Below, piece by piece: positions 1-7,323 of a stretch of DNA of 64,000 bases. Every line of letters begins with the position of its first letter. The first letter of the stretch is position 1. The position numbers and the translations under genes were made by a program. The notes under the pieces were generated by a model. The model was not told where the DNA came from, did not search any database, and saw only the letters and a list, made by a program, of their open reading frames with translations. This stretch comes from JALYNX01 sp963749415 (GTDB taxonomy: Bacteria; Actinomycetota; Acidimicrobiia; Spongiisociales; ZC4RG35): positions 558,001 to 622,000 of the forward strand of contig CAVVMG010000001.1 in NCBI GenBank assembly GCA_963749415.1, read 5' to 3'.

Positions 1-436
1 CGCCGATGTGGCCACCTTTGTGGACGACCTCGATCCCTGCCCACAAGGCCCGCTCCGTGGCCTCGATCAACTCGAGCGCCGCGGCATCGACATTGCCGAT
101 GGGCACGGTGAACGCGGCATCGCCGTGAAAGCCCTCGAAGATGGCGCCGGCGTCAACGGAGAGGATGTCCCCCTCCGCCAGACGGCGCTTCGAGGGGATG
201 CCATGGACGATCACATCGTTCGGCGATAGGCAGAGGGTCGCCGGGTATGTGCCGTGGTATCCGAGGAAGGACGACGTGCAGCCCCGCTCGTCGAGAATCC
301 GTACCGATATCGCCTCCAGGTCGAGCAAGGAAGTGCCAGGAACTGCTGCCTCGCGCACCGCTTCGTGGATCGCGGCGACGGCCGCGCCCGCCTTCTGCAT
401 CTTGGCGAACTCCCGACGGCTCTTGATGGTGATCAT
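1..436 (-). CDS. map: Methionine aminopeptidase type I, 3' end outside the window
   Basis: This gene encodes the N-terminal 145 residues of a type I methionine aminopeptidase, the metal-dependent enzyme that removes the initiator methionine from nascent proteins. The ATG at 436-434 begins MITIKSRREFAKMQKAG, and the segment contains SFLGYHGTYPATLCLSPNDV followed by VHGIPSKR and LSVDAGAIFEGFHGD. The latter holds metal ligands of the pita-bread fold (the D of VDAGA and the D of HGD). The start overlaps the adk stop (ATGA), so it is the distal gene of the spc operon, as is usual after secY-adk. The C-terminal half, with the remaining metal ligands, lies beyond base 1. Confidence 0.95.
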   Translation of the reverse strand, partial: MITIKSRREFAKMQKAGAAVAAIHEAVREAAVPGTSLLDLEAISVRILDERGCTSSFLGYHGTYPATLCLSPNDVIVHGIPSKRRLAEGDILSVDAGAIFEGFHGDAAFTVPIGNVDAAALELIEATERALWAGIEVVHKGGHIG

Positions 437-990
437 CGGGCGTCGACCTTGTCCAGCGCACCGAGGATGCGGTTGGTCACTTCGTCCATCTCGCCCATCC
501 CGTCGACGGACACCAGCTGCCCACGCTCGCCGTAGATCTCGAGCAACGGGGCGGTCTGTTCGGTGAACACCCGGAACCGGTTGCGAATCGTCTCTTCCGT
601 GTCGTCCGCGCGGCCGCGGATCAGAAGCCGCTTGGTCAACTCCTCGAGATCGACCTCGAAGACCACCACCGCGTCCAGCCCGTCCTCACCGATCAGGCCA
701 TCCAGAGCGGACACCTGGCCCCCGGTCCTTGGAAAGCCGTCGAGTATGAAGCCGTTGGCGGCGTCGGGCTCTGCGATTCGCTCGGCGAGCATCTGCACCG
801 TGATCTCGTCGGGCACGTATTCACCGGCCTTCATGATGGCGTCGACCTGGCGGCCGAGATCGGTGCCGGTCGTGACGTGATGGCGGAACATGTCCCCGGT
901 GGAGATGTGGGGCACCCCGAGGTGCTGGGCCACCCGGGTCGCTTGGGTCCCCTTGCCGGCTCCTGGGGGGCCGATGAAGAGGAGCTTCAC
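433..990 (-). CDS. adk: Adenylate kinase, short-LID form
   Basis: Adenylate kinase catalyses ATP + AMP = 2 ADP in the cytoplasm. The protein is 185 residues from the GTG at 990-988. It has a P-loop GPPGAGKGTQ at residues 7-16, the AMP-site STGDMFR and the LDGFPRT motif. The LID region around RGRADDTEETIRNRF is short, as in other actinobacterial adenylate kinases of about 180 residues. I chose GTG because it opens the canonical VKLLFIGPPGAGKGTQ and has AGGAG about 9 nt upstream. An ATG at 1029 would add 13 non-conserved residues. The Shine-Dalgarno sequence and start lie inside a perfect 15-bp inverted repeat. The gene follows secY and overlaps map. Confidence 0.97.
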   Translation of the reverse strand: MKLLFIGPPGAGKGTQATRVAQHLGVPHISTGDMFRHHVTTGTDLGRQVDAIMKAGEYVPDEITVQMLAERIAEPDAANGFILDGFPRTGGQVSALDGLIGEDGLDAVVVFEVDLEELTKRLLIRGRADDTEETIRNRFRVFTEQTAPLLEIYGERGQLVSVDGMGEMDEVTNRILGALDKVDAR

Positions 991-1008
991 CTCGTGAAGC
1001 TCCTCTTC
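976..1008 (-). promoter_or_regulatory. Perfect 15-bp hairpin over the adk ribosome binding site and start codon
   Basis: Bases 976-990 and 994-1008 are exact reverse complements separated by a 3-base loop (991-993). In the mRNA the 5' arm carries the GAAGAGGAG Shine-Dalgarno region and the 3' arm starts with the GUG start codon, so a folded hairpin would hide the ribosome binding site. It could act as a translational brake or simply reflect codon choice for VKLLF. The pairing is seen in the sequence; any regulatory role is inference. Confidence 0.6.
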
Positions 1009-1054
1009 CGCATGTACGCATCTCCGCACATGCCTATGTGCGCACTGCGGATGA

Positions 1055-2365
1055 TCACGTCAGGATTCCCTCATAATTTCGCATCGTCAGCTGGGACTCG
1101 ATCTGTTTCATCGTCTCCAAGGCGACCCCGACCACGATCAGGATCGAGACCCCGGAGAACGCGATCGAGATGTTCCACACCGCCCCTGCGATCGCGGGGA
1201 GGATGGCGATGATCGCTAGGAAGATCGAGCCCGGCAGCGTGATCCGATTGAGGATGAAAGCCAGGTGCTTGGAAGTCTGCCGACCGGGTCGCACCCCGGG
1301 GACGAACCCACCCTGGCGCTGGATCATCTCCGCCTGCTTCTCGGGATCGAACTGGATAGCCGTGTAGAAGTAGGTGAAGAAGATGATCAGCGAGAACAGG
1401 ATCAGGATGTACCACCAACTGACGCTCCCGTTCCCGCCCAGGTTGTCGTCGATCCAGCGATAGATGGACTGCACCCAGGCCGCGTCCGAGGGGATCGCGG
1501 TGATGATCAGGGAAGGGATGAGCAGGACCGAGGTGGCGAAGATCACCGGGATCACACCGGCAGTGTTGACTTTGAGGGGGATGTAGGTGGATTGGCCACC
1601 CATCACCCGCCGACCCCGGACCCGCTTGGCGAACTGGATGGGAATTCGCCGCTGCGCCTGGTCGACGTAGATGATCGCGCCGATCATGAGGAGGAACACG
1701 ACCACCACCACCACGAACCGGACCGGGAGGTTGGCGGCGACTGTCTGTCCCCAGATCTGACCGAAGATGAATGGGAACTGGCTCAGGATGGAGACGAAGA
1801 TGATCAGCGACATCCCGTTGCCCACACCCCGCTGGGTGATGAGCTCACCCAGCCACATGACCGTCGCGGTACCCGCAGTCATCGTGAGAACGATGAGGAT
1901 CACTCGGCCCGTGGTGTAGTTCGGGATCAGATCGATGCCCCCGGTGAACCGGCCCACGTGGAACAGGTAGGTGAAGCTCGTGGATTGGATCAGGGCCAGG
2001 ATCACCGTGAGGTAACGGGTCCACTGAGTGATCACCTTGCGCCCCGACTCTCCCTCCTCCTGGAGCGCCTGGAGCTTGGGGATTACCACGGTCAACAGCT
2101 GCAGGATGATCGAGGCGGTGATGTAGGGGATGATCCCGAGGGCGAACACGGAGAACGACTCGAGGGCCCCGCCGGAGAACAGGTTGAGGAGCCCGTAGAT
2201 CCCGCCAGCCTGCTGTTGTGACTGGAAGAGCTCCACGGCGTCGAGGTCGATGCCGGGCACCGGGATGGTCGCCCCGAGGCGATAGACGCCGAACATCGCC
2301 AGCGTGAAGAAGATCTTGGCCCGGAGGTCCGGGACCTTGAACATGTTGCGGTAGATGGAAAGCAT
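1055..2365 (-). CDS. secY: Protein translocase subunit SecY
   Basis: SecY is the channel-forming subunit of the Sec translocon in the cytoplasmic membrane and works with SecE/SecG and SecA. The 436-residue length is typical. About ten hydrophobic helices can be seen. Other markers are the N-terminal LGATIPVPGID segment (plug and TM1 region), the TPAGVIPVIFA-like stretch in TM7 (here NTAGVIPVIFATS), and the C-terminal RQGGFVPGVRPGRQTSKHL cytosolic loop, which contacts SecA and the ribosome. It sits between rplO and adk, the normal spc operon place. It is separated from rplO by about 100 bp carrying 7-bp repeats, so it may have some independent expression. Confidence 0.98.
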   Translation of the reverse strand: MLSIYRNMFKVPDLRAKIFFTLAMFGVYRLGATIPVPGIDLDAVELFQSQQQAGGIYGLLNLFSGGALESFSVFALGIIPYITASIILQLLTVVIPKLQALQEEGESGRKVITQWTRYLTVILALIQSTSFTYLFHVGRFTGGIDLIPNYTTGRVILIVLTMTAGTATVMWLGELITQRGVGNGMSLIIFVSILSQFPFIFGQIWGQTVAANLPVRFVVVVVVFLLMIGAIIYVDQAQRRIPIQFAKRVRGRRVMGGQSTYIPLKVNTAGVIPVIFATSVLLIPSLIITAIPSDAAWVQSIYRWIDDNLGGNGSVSWWYILILFSLIIFFTYFYTAIQFDPEKQAEMIQRQGGFVPGVRPGRQTSKHLAFILNRITLPGSIFLAIIAILPAIAGAVWNISIAFSGVSILIVVGVALETMKQIESQLTMRNYEGILT

Positions 2366-2406
2366 GGAGTCCTGATTGTGTCAGTGAGATTCTCTTAGGC
2401 GGGCTG

Positions 2407-2469
2407 TAGTCCGCAATCCGTAATCCGTGGTCCGCTACGGAAAACGGAAAGCAGAAAGCGGAAAACGGT
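2407..2469. repeat. Nine in-phase degenerate heptamers (locus A)
   Basis: Between secY and rplO the sequence is an uninterrupted period-7 tract: TAGTCCG, CAATCCG, TAATCCG, TGGTCCG, CTACGGA, AAACGGA, AAGCAGA, AAGCGGA, AAACGGT. The first four units end in TCCG and the following units carry the complementary CGGA, so the two halves could pair. Similar period-7 tracts occur at 21623, 38338, 54922 and 58298. They resemble in style the short tandemly repeated repetitive sequences known from cyanobacteria, but I cannot assign them to a named family. Confidence 0.7.
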
Positions 2470-2930
2470 CATGCAATGACCTCGATCGTTCCTCCCGCAG
2501 CCTCGATCTTCTCCTTGGCCCTACCGCTGAAGGCGTGCGCCTTCACCGTGAGAGCCTTGCCCAGGTCGCCCTGGGCCAGCACCTTGACCCGGCCCTTGTG
2601 CCGGATCATCCCTCGTTCGCGCAGCGTCTCGGGTGTGACCTCGCTGCCGGCGTCGAAGGCGTCGAGTGCCGCCAGATTGACGATTGCGAACTCCTCCTTG
2701 TTCGGGTTCTTGAACCCGGGGAGCTTGGGAAGCCGCATCGACAATGGGGTCTGCCCGCCCTCGAAGCCGGGGCGAAGGCTGTTGCGAGCTTTGAGGCCCT
2801 TGGTCCCGCGGCCCGCGGTCTTCCCTCTCCGGCCGCCCTCGCCGCGGCCGACGCGAATCCTCTCCTTCTTGGAGCCGGGGGCCGGCTTCAGGTCATGGAG
2901 CTTCAGTTGTTGTTTCTGCTCTTCGGCCAT
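2469..2930 (-). CDS. rplO: 50S ribosomal protein L15
   Basis: L15 is a late-assembly protein of the large ribosomal subunit that contacts 23S rRNA. The 153-residue product has the Gly/Arg-rich N-terminal extension RVGRGEGGRRGKTAGRGTKG (residues 26-45), which threads into rRNA, then GFEGGQTPLSMRLPK and a C-terminal globular domain ending GGTIEVIA. Its length is normal for the family. It lies 1 bp downstream of rpmD, as in nearly all spc operons. The intergenic stretch after it carries the heptamer repeats. Confidence 0.98.
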   Translation of the reverse strand: MAEEQKQQLKLHDLKPAPGSKKERIRVGRGEGGRRGKTAGRGTKGLKARNSLRPGFEGGQTPLSMRLPKLPGFKNPNKEEFAIVNLAALDAFDAGSEVTPETLRERGMIRHKGRVKVLAQGDLGKALTVKAHAFSGRAKEKIEAAGGTIEVIA

Positions 2931-2931
2931 T

Positions 2932-3117
2932 TCAGTCTTCCTCGACTTCCACGAGATGACGCACCCTGTGCAGCATCCCGCGCAATGTTGGGGTGTCCGT
3001 GTGCTCCCTGGTCTGGTGGAGCTTGCGGAGCCCGAGCGACTCCACGGTCGCCCTGGTCTTCGGCTTCTCGCCGATCACCGATCTCTTCAGTGTCACCTTC
3101 AACTTCTTGTCCGCCAT
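2932..3117 (-). CDS. rpmD: 50S ribosomal protein L30
   Basis: L30 is a small protein of the large ribosomal subunit. The 61-residue product has the family core KVTLKRSVIGEKPKTRATVESLGLRK, with the conserved S-x-IG...LGLRK pattern, followed by RGMLHRVRHLVEVEE. Size and position between rpsE and rplO match the spc operon. Three bases separate it from the rpsE stop, so it is probably translated by coupling. Confidence 0.97.
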   Translation of the reverse strand: MADKKLKVTLKRSVIGEKPKTRATVESLGLRKLHQTREHTDTPTLRGMLHRVRHLVEVEED

Positions 3118-3120
3118 GGC

Positions 3121-3669
3121 TCAGCCTTTGTTATGGGCGCGCAGCGCCTCGGTGGAGCGATAGGCAGCGAGAAGGCCCGGAGGGACGATGTCCTCGGCCT
3201 GCTTGCCGCGAAGCCGCGCAACCTCATCGGGGCGCCGCTGCCCGGTGAGGGCATTCATCGCGGCCTTGGCCACGTTGAGGTGCGTCGGAGAGCCCAGGGA
3301 CTTGGCCAGGGCATCGCGGATCCCGGCGGCCTCCAGGATCTGGCGCACCGCCCCACCGGCGATGACCCCGGTACCGGGTGCTGCGGGCTTGATCAGGACC
3401 CTCGAGGCCCCGTGCTCACCGGTGTTCTGATGAACCACCGTCTGACCGGCCATGGGAATGGTCACCATCGCCCGCCTGGCGCCTTCCATGCCCTTCTGGA
3501 TCGCGGCGGGAACCTCTTTGGCCTTCCCGTACCCGATCCCCACCTTGCCATTTCCGTCGCCGACCACGACCAGCGCGGTGAAGCTGAAGCGGCGGCCACC
3601 CTTGACCACCTTGGCCACCCGGTTGATCTGGATGACTCGCTCGTCGAATGGGTTTTGCTCTTGTGCCAT
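3121..3669 (-). CDS. rpsE: 30S ribosomal protein S5
   Basis: S5 lies near the decoding centre of the small subunit and influences translational fidelity. The 182-residue product begins MAQEQNPFDERVIQINRVAK. It has the N-terminal double-stranded-RNA-binding-like domain (VVGDGNGKVGIGYGKA, about residues 41-56), the loop GEHGASRVLIKPAAPGTGVI and the C-terminal NVAKAAMNAL segment. The ATG at 3669 is the conserved S5 start. The frame is open farther upstream, but that part lies antisense to family homology and inside rplR. No spectinomycin-resistance-type deletion is evident in the loop by eye. Confidence 0.97.
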   Translation of the reverse strand: MAQEQNPFDERVIQINRVAKVVKGGRRFSFTALVVVGDGNGKVGIGYGKAKEVPAAIQKGMEGARRAMVTIPMAGQTVVHQNTGEHGASRVLIKPAAPGTGVIAGGAVRQILEAAGIRDALAKSLGSPTHLNVAKAAMNALTGQRRPDEVARLRGKQAEDIVPPGLLAAYRSTEALRAHNKG

Positions 3670-3671
3670 TT

Positions 3672-4025
3672 TCAGAAATCCAATCCGGCTTCGCGCGCCG
3701 CGTCCGCGAGAGCCTTGACCTTGCCGTGGAACTTGTAACCGCCTCGATCGAACACGACGGTGCTCACTCCCGCGTCCTTGGCGCGACCGGCGAGCAACTC
3801 GCCCACCTTGGCTGCGGTCGAGATGTTCAGCGTAGAAGTGCGGAGATCGGCCTCCTGAGACGACGCCGAGGCCAAAGTCCGACCCTGGGTGTCGTCGATG
3901 ACCTGCGCATAGATGTATCGGTTGCTGCGGAACACGGCGAGTCGGGGGCGATCCCCCGTGCCGTGGATCCGCTTCCTGACCCTGGTGTGACGCCGGGCCC
4001 GAGCGTCCTGTCGGGAACCGCTCAT
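3672..4025 (-). CDS. rplR: 50S ribosomal protein L18
   Basis: L18 binds 5S rRNA and docks it in the central protuberance. The 117-residue protein starts with a basic segment (RARRHTRVRKRIHGTGDRPR), then RLAVFRSNRYIYAQVIDD and the C-terminal VVFDRGGYKFHGKVKALADAAREAGLDF, which is the canonical L18 ending. The ATG at 4025 overlaps the rplF stop by one base (TGATG). A GTG one codon upstream is also possible and would add one residue. Confidence 0.97.
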   Translation of the reverse strand: MSGSRQDARARRHTRVRKRIHGTGDRPRLAVFRSNRYIYAQVIDDTQGRTLASASSQEADLRTSTLNISTAAKVGELLAGRAKDAGVSTVVFDRGGYKFHGKVKALADAAREAGLDF

Positions 4026-4561
4026 CACTTCCCTGCCTTCCCGGCCTTGCGGCGCACGTACTCACCGGCGTATCGGATGCCTTTGCCCTTGTAGGGCTCG
4101 GGGGGCCGGATCTTGCGGATGTTGGCGGCCACCTGGCCCACCTGCTCCTTGTCGATGCCGGACACGACGATTCGTGTCGGCTCCGGCACCTCGAAGGTGA
4201 TCCCGGCCGGAGCGGGGACGTCTACCGGATGGCTGAAGCCGACCAGCAGCTCGACGTCCTGACCTTTCAGGGAGGCTCGGTATCCAACGCCCTGAATCTC
4301 GAGGACCTTGCTGAATCCCTCGGAGACTCCATGCACCATATTGGCGAGAAGGGCGCGGCTCAGCCCGTGCAGAGCTTTCGATTCCCGGGTGTCGTCCTCG
4401 CGGACCACGCTCACGACACCGTCGTCGATGGTGAAACTGACCCGCTCGGGGAACTCCCGCGACAACTCGCCCCTGCTTCCCTTCACGATGACATGCGAGC
4501 CATCGACCTGGATGTCCACGCCGGAAGGCACGGTCACCGGCATCTTCCCTACACGGCTCAT
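4025..4561 (-). CDS. rplF: 50S ribosomal protein L6
   Basis: L6 sits next to the sarcin-ricin loop and the factor-binding site of the large subunit. The 178-residue product starts MSRVGKMPVTVPSGVDIQ, contains two tandem L6 repeats, and ends with the conserved PEPYKGKGIRYAGEYVRRKAGKAGK signature. I chose the ATG at 4561 because the family begins at MSRxGKxPI. A longer in-frame start at 4591 would add residues overlapping rpsH. The stop overlaps the rplR start. Confidence 0.98.
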   Translation of the reverse strand: MSRVGKMPVTVPSGVDIQVDGSHVIVKGSRGELSREFPERVSFTIDDGVVSVVREDDTRESKALHGLSRALLANMVHGVSEGFSKVLEIQGVGYRASLKGQDVELLVGFSHPVDVPAPAGITFEVPEPTRIVVSGIDKEQVGQVAANIRKIRPPEPYKGKGIRYAGEYVRRKAGKAGK

Positions 4562-4562
4562 C

Positions 4563-4958
4563 TCACCAAACCTCACACACGATCTCGCCACCGAGGCGGC
4601 GACGGCGCGCTTCCCGGTCCGGGAGCAGGCCCTGGCTGGTGGAAACGACTGCTACCCCCAGGCCACCTTGGACCCGGGGCAGCTCGCCGGCACCGCGATA
4701 GATGCGGTGACCGGGCTTGGAGATGCGCTTGATCCCGCCGATCGCCGGCTGGCGGCGGTTCCCATAACGGAGCACCAGCTCCAGCTCGTTCACGGTGCCG
4801 TTCTCCTTCACGTCGAAACGGTCGATGAATCCCTCGTCGACGAGGATCCGGGCGATGCCGAGCTTCATCTTCGAAGCCGGCATAGAGACGCGCTCGTGCC
4901 CGACCGCAACCGCATTGCGGATCCGGGTCAGCATGTCTGCGATTGGATCGTTCACCAT
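4563..4958 (-). CDS. rpsH: 30S ribosomal protein S8
   Basis: S8 is a primary 16S rRNA binding protein and, in many bacteria, the translational autoregulator of the spc operon. The 131-residue product opens MVNDPIADMLTRIRNA and ends with the canonical STSQGLLPDREARRRRLGGE and VCEVW. Length and motifs are normal. The ATG overlaps the rpsN stop (TAATG), consistent with coupled translation. Confidence 0.98.
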   Translation of the reverse strand: MVNDPIADMLTRIRNAVAVGHERVSMPASKMKLGIARILVDEGFIDRFDVKENGTVNELELVLRYGNRRQPAIGGIKRISKPGHRIYRGAGELPRVQGGLGVAVVSTSQGLLPDREARRRRLGGEIVCEVW

Positions 4959-5143
4959 TACCAGGACGCCTTTCTCACACCGGGAAGCTCGCCAGACGAG
5001 GCCAGCTCACGGACACAGATCCGGCACATGCCGAAGTCGCGCAGGTATGCCCTCGACCTCCCACAGCGCTGGCATCGGTTGTACCCACGCACCTTGAACT
5101 TGGGCTCTCGGGCTGCCTTGGCGACCAGTGATTTCTTAGCCAT
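4958..5143 (-). CDS. rpsN: 30S ribosomal protein S14, zinc-binding type Z
   Basis: S14 assembles into the head of the small subunit. This is the short, 61-residue C+ form, with the zinc knuckle C24-x2-C27 and C40-x2-C43 (NRCQRCGRSR...GMCRICVREL) and the C-terminal GVRKASW. Such type Z proteins are typical of actinobacteria and Firmicutes, whereas the zinc-free paralog is about 100 residues. It lies between rplE and rpsH, in canonical order. Confidence 0.98.
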   Translation of the reverse strand: MAKKSLVAKAAREPKFKVRGYNRCQRCGRSRAYLRDFGMCRICVRELASSGELPGVRKASW

Positions 5144-5155
5144 TCAATCTCTCCT

Positions 5156-5716
5156 TCAAGCCTCGGTCGTGACCCTGCGGAAAGGGAATCCGTAGGCCTC
5201 GAGCAACGCCCTGGCGTGCTCGTCGTTGTTGGCTGTGGTGCAAATGGTGATGTCCATGCCCCTGGTCGCCGACACCTGGTCGAAGTCGATCTCGGGGAAT
5301 ATGAGCTGTTCGGTGACGCCGAAGCTGTAGTTGCCCCGACCGTCGAAGGACCTGGGGTTGAGCCCGCGAAAGTCACGAATCCGGGGGATTGCCACCGCCA
5401 GCAAGCGATCGAAGAACTCCCACATTCGGGCTCCCCGCAGCGTTACCGAGGCACCGATAGGCATCCCCTCGCGCACTTTGAACCCGGCGATCGACTTCCG
5501 CGACCGGTTGAGCTTCGCCTTCTGGCCGGTGATCAGGCTCAGCTCGTCCATGGCGGAGTCGACGGCCTTCTTGTCCTGGACCGCCTCCCCCACCCCCATG
5601 TTGACCACGATCTTGTCGAGGCGCGGGGTCTCCATCACGTTGTCCAGGCCGAGCTTCTCCTGGAGCTGGGCAGCGATCTCCTCCGAGTAGCGGACCTTGA
5701 GCCGGGGGGCGGTCAT
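5156..5716 (-). CDS. rplE: 50S ribosomal protein L5
   Basis: L5 binds 5S rRNA and the P-site tRNA region of the central protuberance. The 186-residue product carries the family segments MGVGEAVQDKKAVDSAMDEL, ITGQKAKLNRSRKSIAGFKV, REGMPIGASVTLRG and the C-terminal TANNDEHARALLEAYGFPF. Length is normal. Its start overlaps the rplX stop by 4 bp. Confidence 0.98.
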   Translation of the reverse strand: MTAPRLKVRYSEEIAAQLQEKLGLDNVMETPRLDKIVVNMGVGEAVQDKKAVDSAMDELSLITGQKAKLNRSRKSIAGFKVREGMPIGASVTLRGARMWEFFDRLLAVAIPRIRDFRGLNPRSFDGRGNYSFGVTEQLIFPEIDFDQVSATRGMDITICTTANNDEHARALLEAYGFPFRRVTTEA

Positions 5717-6018
5717 AGGTCACCCCCGCATTTCACGCATACGCGGTGCTTCTTGCCCTTGTCGTCGAATCGTTGCCCGATCCGGGTGGGGCCGCACTTC
5801 TCACAGACGATCATCACGTTGGAGACGGCTATGGGCATGTCTTTGTCGATGATCCCGCCCTGAAGGGTCTGGCCGCGGGGCTTGGTGTGCCGCTTGGCCG
5901 TGTTGACCCCCTCCACCAGGACCTTGTCCTGCTTGGGGAGCACCCGGCTGATGCGCGACTCCTTACCGGCGTCCTTGCCGGAGATCACCATCACTTTGTC
6001 GCCTTGCTTGAGTTTCAT
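5713..6018 (-). CDS. rplX: 50S ribosomal protein L24, with C-terminal zinc knuckle
   Basis: L24 is one of the two assembly-initiator proteins of the large subunit. The 101-residue product has the N-terminal KOW motif (KLKQGDKVMVISGKDAGKES) and GVNTAKRHTKP. Near the C-terminus are two CxxC pairs (CEKCGPTR and VCVKCGGDL) that should bind zinc. The ATG at 6018 overlaps the rplN stop as TGATG; a GTG one codon earlier is possible. Confidence 0.97.
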   Translation of the reverse strand: MKLKQGDKVMVISGKDAGKESRISRVLPKQDKVLVEGVNTAKRHTKPRGQTLQGGIIDKDMPIAVSNVMIVCEKCGPTRIGQRFDDKGKKHRVCVKCGGDL

Positions 6019-6386
6019 CACAACACCTCTGGTGCCAACGAGACGATCCTCATGAACTTGCGGTCGCGCAGCTCCCGGGCCACGGGGCCGAAGATGCGGG
6101 TGCCCCGGGGCTGGGAGTTGTTGTCGATGATCACGCAGGCGTTGTCATCGAAGCGGATGTAGGTCCCATCCGGCCGCCTCGATTCCTTCCTCGTGCGCAC
6201 CACGACCGCTTTCACGACCTCGCCTTTCTTCACCGATCCGCCAGGGTTGGCGTCCTTGACGGTGCCGACGATCACGTCACCGATCCCGGCGTAGCGGCGC
6301 GACGAGCCACCGAGCACCCGGATGCAGAGCAATTCGCGGGCACCGGTGTTGTCCGCCACCTTGAGACGCGACTCCTGCTGGATCAT
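6018..6386 (-). CDS. rplN: 50S ribosomal protein L14
   Basis: L14 forms part of the inter-subunit bridge of the large subunit and is the binding site of the silencing factor RsfS. The 122-residue product begins MIQQESRLKVADNTGARELL and ends GTRIFGPVARELR plus MRIVSLAPEVL, the standard L14 signature. It is the first gene of the spc-type block and overlaps rpsQ by 4 bp, so the S10 and spc blocks are probably co-transcribed here. Confidence 0.98.
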   Translation of the reverse strand: MIQQESRLKVADNTGARELLCIRVLGGSSRRYAGIGDVIVGTVKDANPGGSVKKGEVVKAVVVRTRKESRRPDGTYIRFDDNACVIIDNNSQPRGTRIFGPVARELRDRKFMRIVSLAPEVL

Positions 6387-6649
6387 CGGGCCCGCTCCAC
6401 GATCTCGACCACCCTCCAGCGCTTCTGCTTGGACAAGGGGCGGGTTTCCATGATTCGAACCGTGTCGCCGAGCTTGGCGTCGTTGGCCTCGTCATGGGCA
6501 TGAAATTTGGTGCTGTGGCGCACGACCTTGTCGTAGCGGGGGTGGCTGCGCTGGGTGGGAACCTCGACGGTCACTGTCTTGTCTCTCGAATCCGAGATGA
6601 CAACACCGACACGCACCTTGCGGCGCGCTCTGTTCAGGTCTTCGGCCAT
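6383..6649 (-). CDS. rpsQ: 30S ribosomal protein S17
   Basis: S17 is a primary 16S rRNA binding protein with an OB fold. The 88-residue product has the conserved GVVISDSRDKTVTVEV and HPRYDKVVRHSTKFHAHDE segments, then GDTVRIMETRPLSKQKRWRV. Size is normal. It overlaps rplN by 4 bp, and its start codon adjoins the rpmC stop. Confidence 0.97.
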   Translation of the reverse strand: MAEDLNRARRKVRVGVVISDSRDKTVTVEVPTQRSHPRYDKVVRHSTKFHAHDEANDAKLGDTVRIMETRPLSKQKRWRVVEIVERAR

Positions 6650-6873
6650 CAGCCACGCTCCTTGGCCGCGGTCGTCGCCGACTCCTGGGCCTCTCGCTCC
6701 CGCATCACCGTGAGGATGCGAGCAATGTCCTTCTTCACGTCGCGGAGCCTGGCGTTGTTGTCCAACTGGTTGGTGGCGAGTTGGAAGCGCAAGTTGAAGC
6801 GCTCCGACTTGGCCTCACCCAGAGCCTCCATGAGCTCGGCGTCGGTCATCTCACGAATTTCCGCCGGGCTCAA
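6649..6873 (-). CDS. rpmC: 50S ribosomal protein L29 (TTG start)
   Basis: L29 lies at the peptide exit tunnel near the trigger-factor and SRP docking site. The 74-residue protein starts LSPAEIREMTDAELMEAL and continues RFQLATNQLDNNARLRDVKK with TVMRERE, the usual two-helix hairpin. No ATG precedes the conserved region. The TTG at 6873 overlaps the rplP stop (TTGA) and has GGAGG about 5 nt upstream, so I take it as the start. The short tail ESATTAAKERG is lineage-specific. Confidence 0.94.
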   Translation of the reverse strand: MSPAEIREMTDAELMEALGEAKSERFNLRFQLATNQLDNNARLRDVKKDIARILTVMREREAQESATTAAKERG

Positions 6874-7277
6874 AATTCCTCCCTCGAGACGAAACGGGTC
6901 CTGATCGGCAACTTGTTGCCGGCCTTTCTCATGGCTTCGCGGGCCAGGTCCTCGGGAACACCGGCGAGCTCGAACATCACCCGGCCCGGCTTGACCACCG
7001 AGACCCAGAACTCCGGATTGCCCTTGCCGGAGCCCATTCGGGTCTCGGCGGGCTTCTGAGTCACCGGCTTGTCGGGGAAAATGGTGATCCACACCTTCCC
7101 GCCACGACGGACGGCTCGGGTGATGGCGACACGGGCCGACTCGATCTGGCGGGCGGTGATCCACCCCGCCTCGAGGGCCTGCAACCCGTACTCGCCGAAG
7201 TTCACCTGGGTTCCCCCTTTGGCCACGCCCGAGCGCCGGCCACGGTGAACCTTGCGGTGCTTCGTTCTCTTGGGCAT
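6870..7277 (-). CDS. rplP: 50S ribosomal protein L16
   Basis: L16 organises the A-site region of the large subunit. The 135-residue product starts MPKRTKHRKVHRGRRSGVAK and contains GEYGLQALEAGWITARQIES, FPDKPVTQKPAETRMGSGKG and the C-terminal AMRKAGNKLPIRTRFV. I chose the third of three closely spaced starts (ATG 7277), because family members begin MLxPKRxKxRK or MPKRTKHRK. The two codons upstream may be used instead. Confidence 0.97.
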   Translation of the reverse strand: MPKRTKHRKVHRGRRSGVAKGGTQVNFGEYGLQALEAGWITARQIESARVAITRAVRRGGKVWITIFPDKPVTQKPAETRMGSGKGNPEFWVSVVKPGRVMFELAGVPEDLAREAMRKAGNKLPIRTRFVSREEF

Positions 7278-7323
7278 CAACATCGTGGGCCTCGCATGGC
7301 TCGGGCCTCACAGCGCAGAGTGT

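Noticed and set aside
1011..1029. Upstream ATG (1029) as the adk start
   Set aside because: It adds 13 non-conserved residues, and the GTG at 990 opens the canonical sequence with a good ribosome binding site.
1265..2221. Plus-strand open frame opposite secY
   Set aside because: Asp/Gly-rich shadow peptide; secY is unambiguous.
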